A stretch of DNA of 64,000 nt. Origin: Membranipora membranacea (lineage: Eukaryota > Bryozoa > Gymnolaemata > Cheilostomatida > Membraniporidae). Made by a program: the position numbers and the translations under genes. The stretch's first letter is position 1. Each line of letters starts with the position of its first letter. The DNA is taken from assembly GCA_914767715.1 (NCBI GenBank), contig OU612073.1, positions 10,538,001-10,602,000 of the forward strand. Direction: 5' to 3'. This document shows, one piece after another, positions 59,155 to 64,000 of this stretch. A model generated the notes under the pieces. It made no database searches. It was not told the origin of the DNA and saw only the letters and a list, made by a program, of their open reading frames with translations.

Positions 59155-59451
59155 AATGCCAGGTCTGAGTTTCTATGACAGCCAATGTCTCTATATGCAG
59201 CACATCAGCTAACCACTGAGTGCCAGGTTTGAGTCCTGTGACCGCTGATGTCTTAGTGAGAAGCCTATCAGCTAACCATACATTGCTATGTCTGAGTTTC
59301 TGTGACAGCTGATGTCTCTATATGCGGCACATCAGCTAACCATAAAGTGACAGGTATGAGTTGAGTTTCTATGACTGTTGATCTCATAGTGAGCCAACCA
59401 TACAGTGCCAGGTTGAGTCCCATGACAGCTGATGTCTTAGTGAGCAGCCTA
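59155..59451. repeat. Tandem repeat of about 60 bp in the ERCC2 3' region
   Basis: Five degenerate units with ATCAGCTAACCA, GTGCCAGGTTTGAGT and ACAGCTGATGTCT alternate between two variants (CTCTATATGCRGCAC and TTAGTGAGMAGCCT), so the higher-order period is about 120 bp. It ends exactly at the ERCC2 stop codon and lies in its probable 3' untranslated region. Confidence 0.85.
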
Positions 59452-63030
<3,579 letters not shown>

Positions 63031-64000
63031 CTGCAGCAATAGACGTAGTAATCATACACAACAAGAGTAAACATAACACTATAATATGTTTATGAGTTTA
63101 TAAACTAATATATTAATGATTCAGGAAATGGGAAATTCCATTTAGGTATGTGTTAGTGAGCTTGATTATTTGTTAGAATACATTTTTTGTTGTTGGGCGA
63201 ATATCAAATGGGGAAATTTGAGTGCAATAACAGATATTGGTTGTTGGTCAGTTGATGTCACACTATGATATGTTTATCATTTTTCTAAACTGATATGATG
63301 ATTCAAGAAATGGGTAAGGTCATTATCAAGGTAGTAGTAAGTGAGCCTGATGATATGTGCAGAAAATGTTTCTCAGTTTCTACTTTAATCAGGCGGATGA
63401 ATATCAATTCGGGAAATTCGGCCGCAATATCAGATACCGGCCTTTGTCCAGTGGACATAATATAAGCCGCAATATGGGTACCTATGTATATCATTGGCAT
63501 AGTACGTAATAGTCTAAACACTCTGACATAGGTTGTAACCTCAGATGATCCTCAATTGAATTTAATATACACATCAATCCCCTGAGGATAGATATTTAGC
63601 TGCCAGCAGATGTGGGTTTAGGAATGTTACAAAATTTGCGGAATGCAACTTTGTATGTAATATCCCCAAATATATAATAAATAGTACATATGATCAGCAA
63701 GTTGAAGGTGTCTTATATTGGCATAATCGGAAATAGTTATGATGGCAGGGTGGGTATGAAAACTTAGCAATGCGTGTTGTTATTTAGCCTGTCCTGACAA
63801 GCCTTGTTCGGTGGGGGTGGGGAGGGGTAACAAACCCCCATCGAACAAAGCTTGTCAGAACAGGCTAGTTGTTATAACACTTCAATATCAATATCAGCCA
63901 GTCAACTGTTTTGCTAATATAGTTGATAGAGAAAACATTTGTTAATGGTTTAATAGAATGATCTGTACATGGATATATATTTTGCACCTCAATACTTGGT
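63031..64000. other. ERCC2 intron, continuing past the window
   Basis: No exon found; the residues expected just before GIIDSIQRHK in XPD are not encoded here. Contains a paired repeat near 63100 and 63290 (TGATTCARGAAATGGG) and the MITE at 63784. Confidence 0.6.
63784..63867. mobile_element. 84-bp hairpin MITE, 8-bp target duplication
   Basis: TAGCCTGTCCTGACAAGCCT is inverted at the other end (AAGCTTGTCAGAACAGGCTA), a stem of about 35 bp with four mismatches. GTTGTTAT flanks both sides (63776-63783, 63868-63875). Confidence 0.85.

Noticed and set aside
63100-63560. Further ERCC2 exon
   Set aside because: None of the residues expected before GIIDSIQRHK is encoded; only repeats and intron sequence.

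Overview
This is a eukaryotic, clearly animal, nuclear window: genes are split by GT-AG introns of about 100-1000 bases, DNA is AT-rich, and transposon debris is dense. The families present (proton-coupled amino-acid transporter, retinol-dehydrogenase-like SDRs, Toll-like receptor with a TIR domain, class A GPCR, TFIIH helicase XPD/ERCC2, P2X7-C-like domain protein) point to a non-vertebrate metazoan; I cannot fix the phylum from sequence alone. Splice models below were joined by hand and every one keeps an open frame across all its junctions unless a break is stated.

Layout. 880-2039 (-): a small Pro/Gln/Cys/Tyr-rich two-exon protein, divergent from 3211-8082 (+), a complete eight-exon amino-acid transporter. 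8338-12047 is a block (X1) repeated at 26180-32131 (X2). 11.9-18 kb is an accessory patch: a decayed THAP-associated DDE transposase gene, a convergent P2X7-C-like ORF, and a 3'-truncated non-LTR element whose ORF1 begins with a PHD-type zinc finger. 18.8-42.4 kb is a cluster of SDR16C-type dehydrogenases: SDR-A (18790-23420), a truncated pseudogene SDR-C' (24.97-25.69 kb), SDR-B (32498-37019) and SDR-C (38532-42447, with a MITE inside exon 2). 44606-45262 is a small secreted cysteine peptide; 46912-51655 a Toll-like receptor; 54575-56055 (-) a GPCR; 59452-63030 (-) the C-terminal third of ERCC2/XPD, continuing beyond the window.

How the middle was built. The order X1 - SDR-A - SDR-C' (5' part only) - X2 - SDR-B - SDR-C is what a single tandem duplication gives if its breakpoints lay in the 3' flank of the transporter and in intron 2 of SDR-C: the left copy of SDR-C ends where X2 begins. 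The two arms serve as natural filled/empty-site pairs, which date several transposon insertions as later than the duplication and expose exact target-site duplications.

The most unusual elements are (i) a hAT-like MITE family (8-bp target duplications, CAGKGGCGTA termini) that carries a tRNA-like Pol III unit, one copy looking like intron-bearing tRNA-Ile(UAU), and that has landed inside an SDR coding exon; (ii) a TA-flanked element whose terminal repeats each form their own hairpin; (iii) a SINE in XPD whose target duplication copied the 3' splice site; and (iv) a transposase gene facing a P2X7-C-like gene tail to tail.
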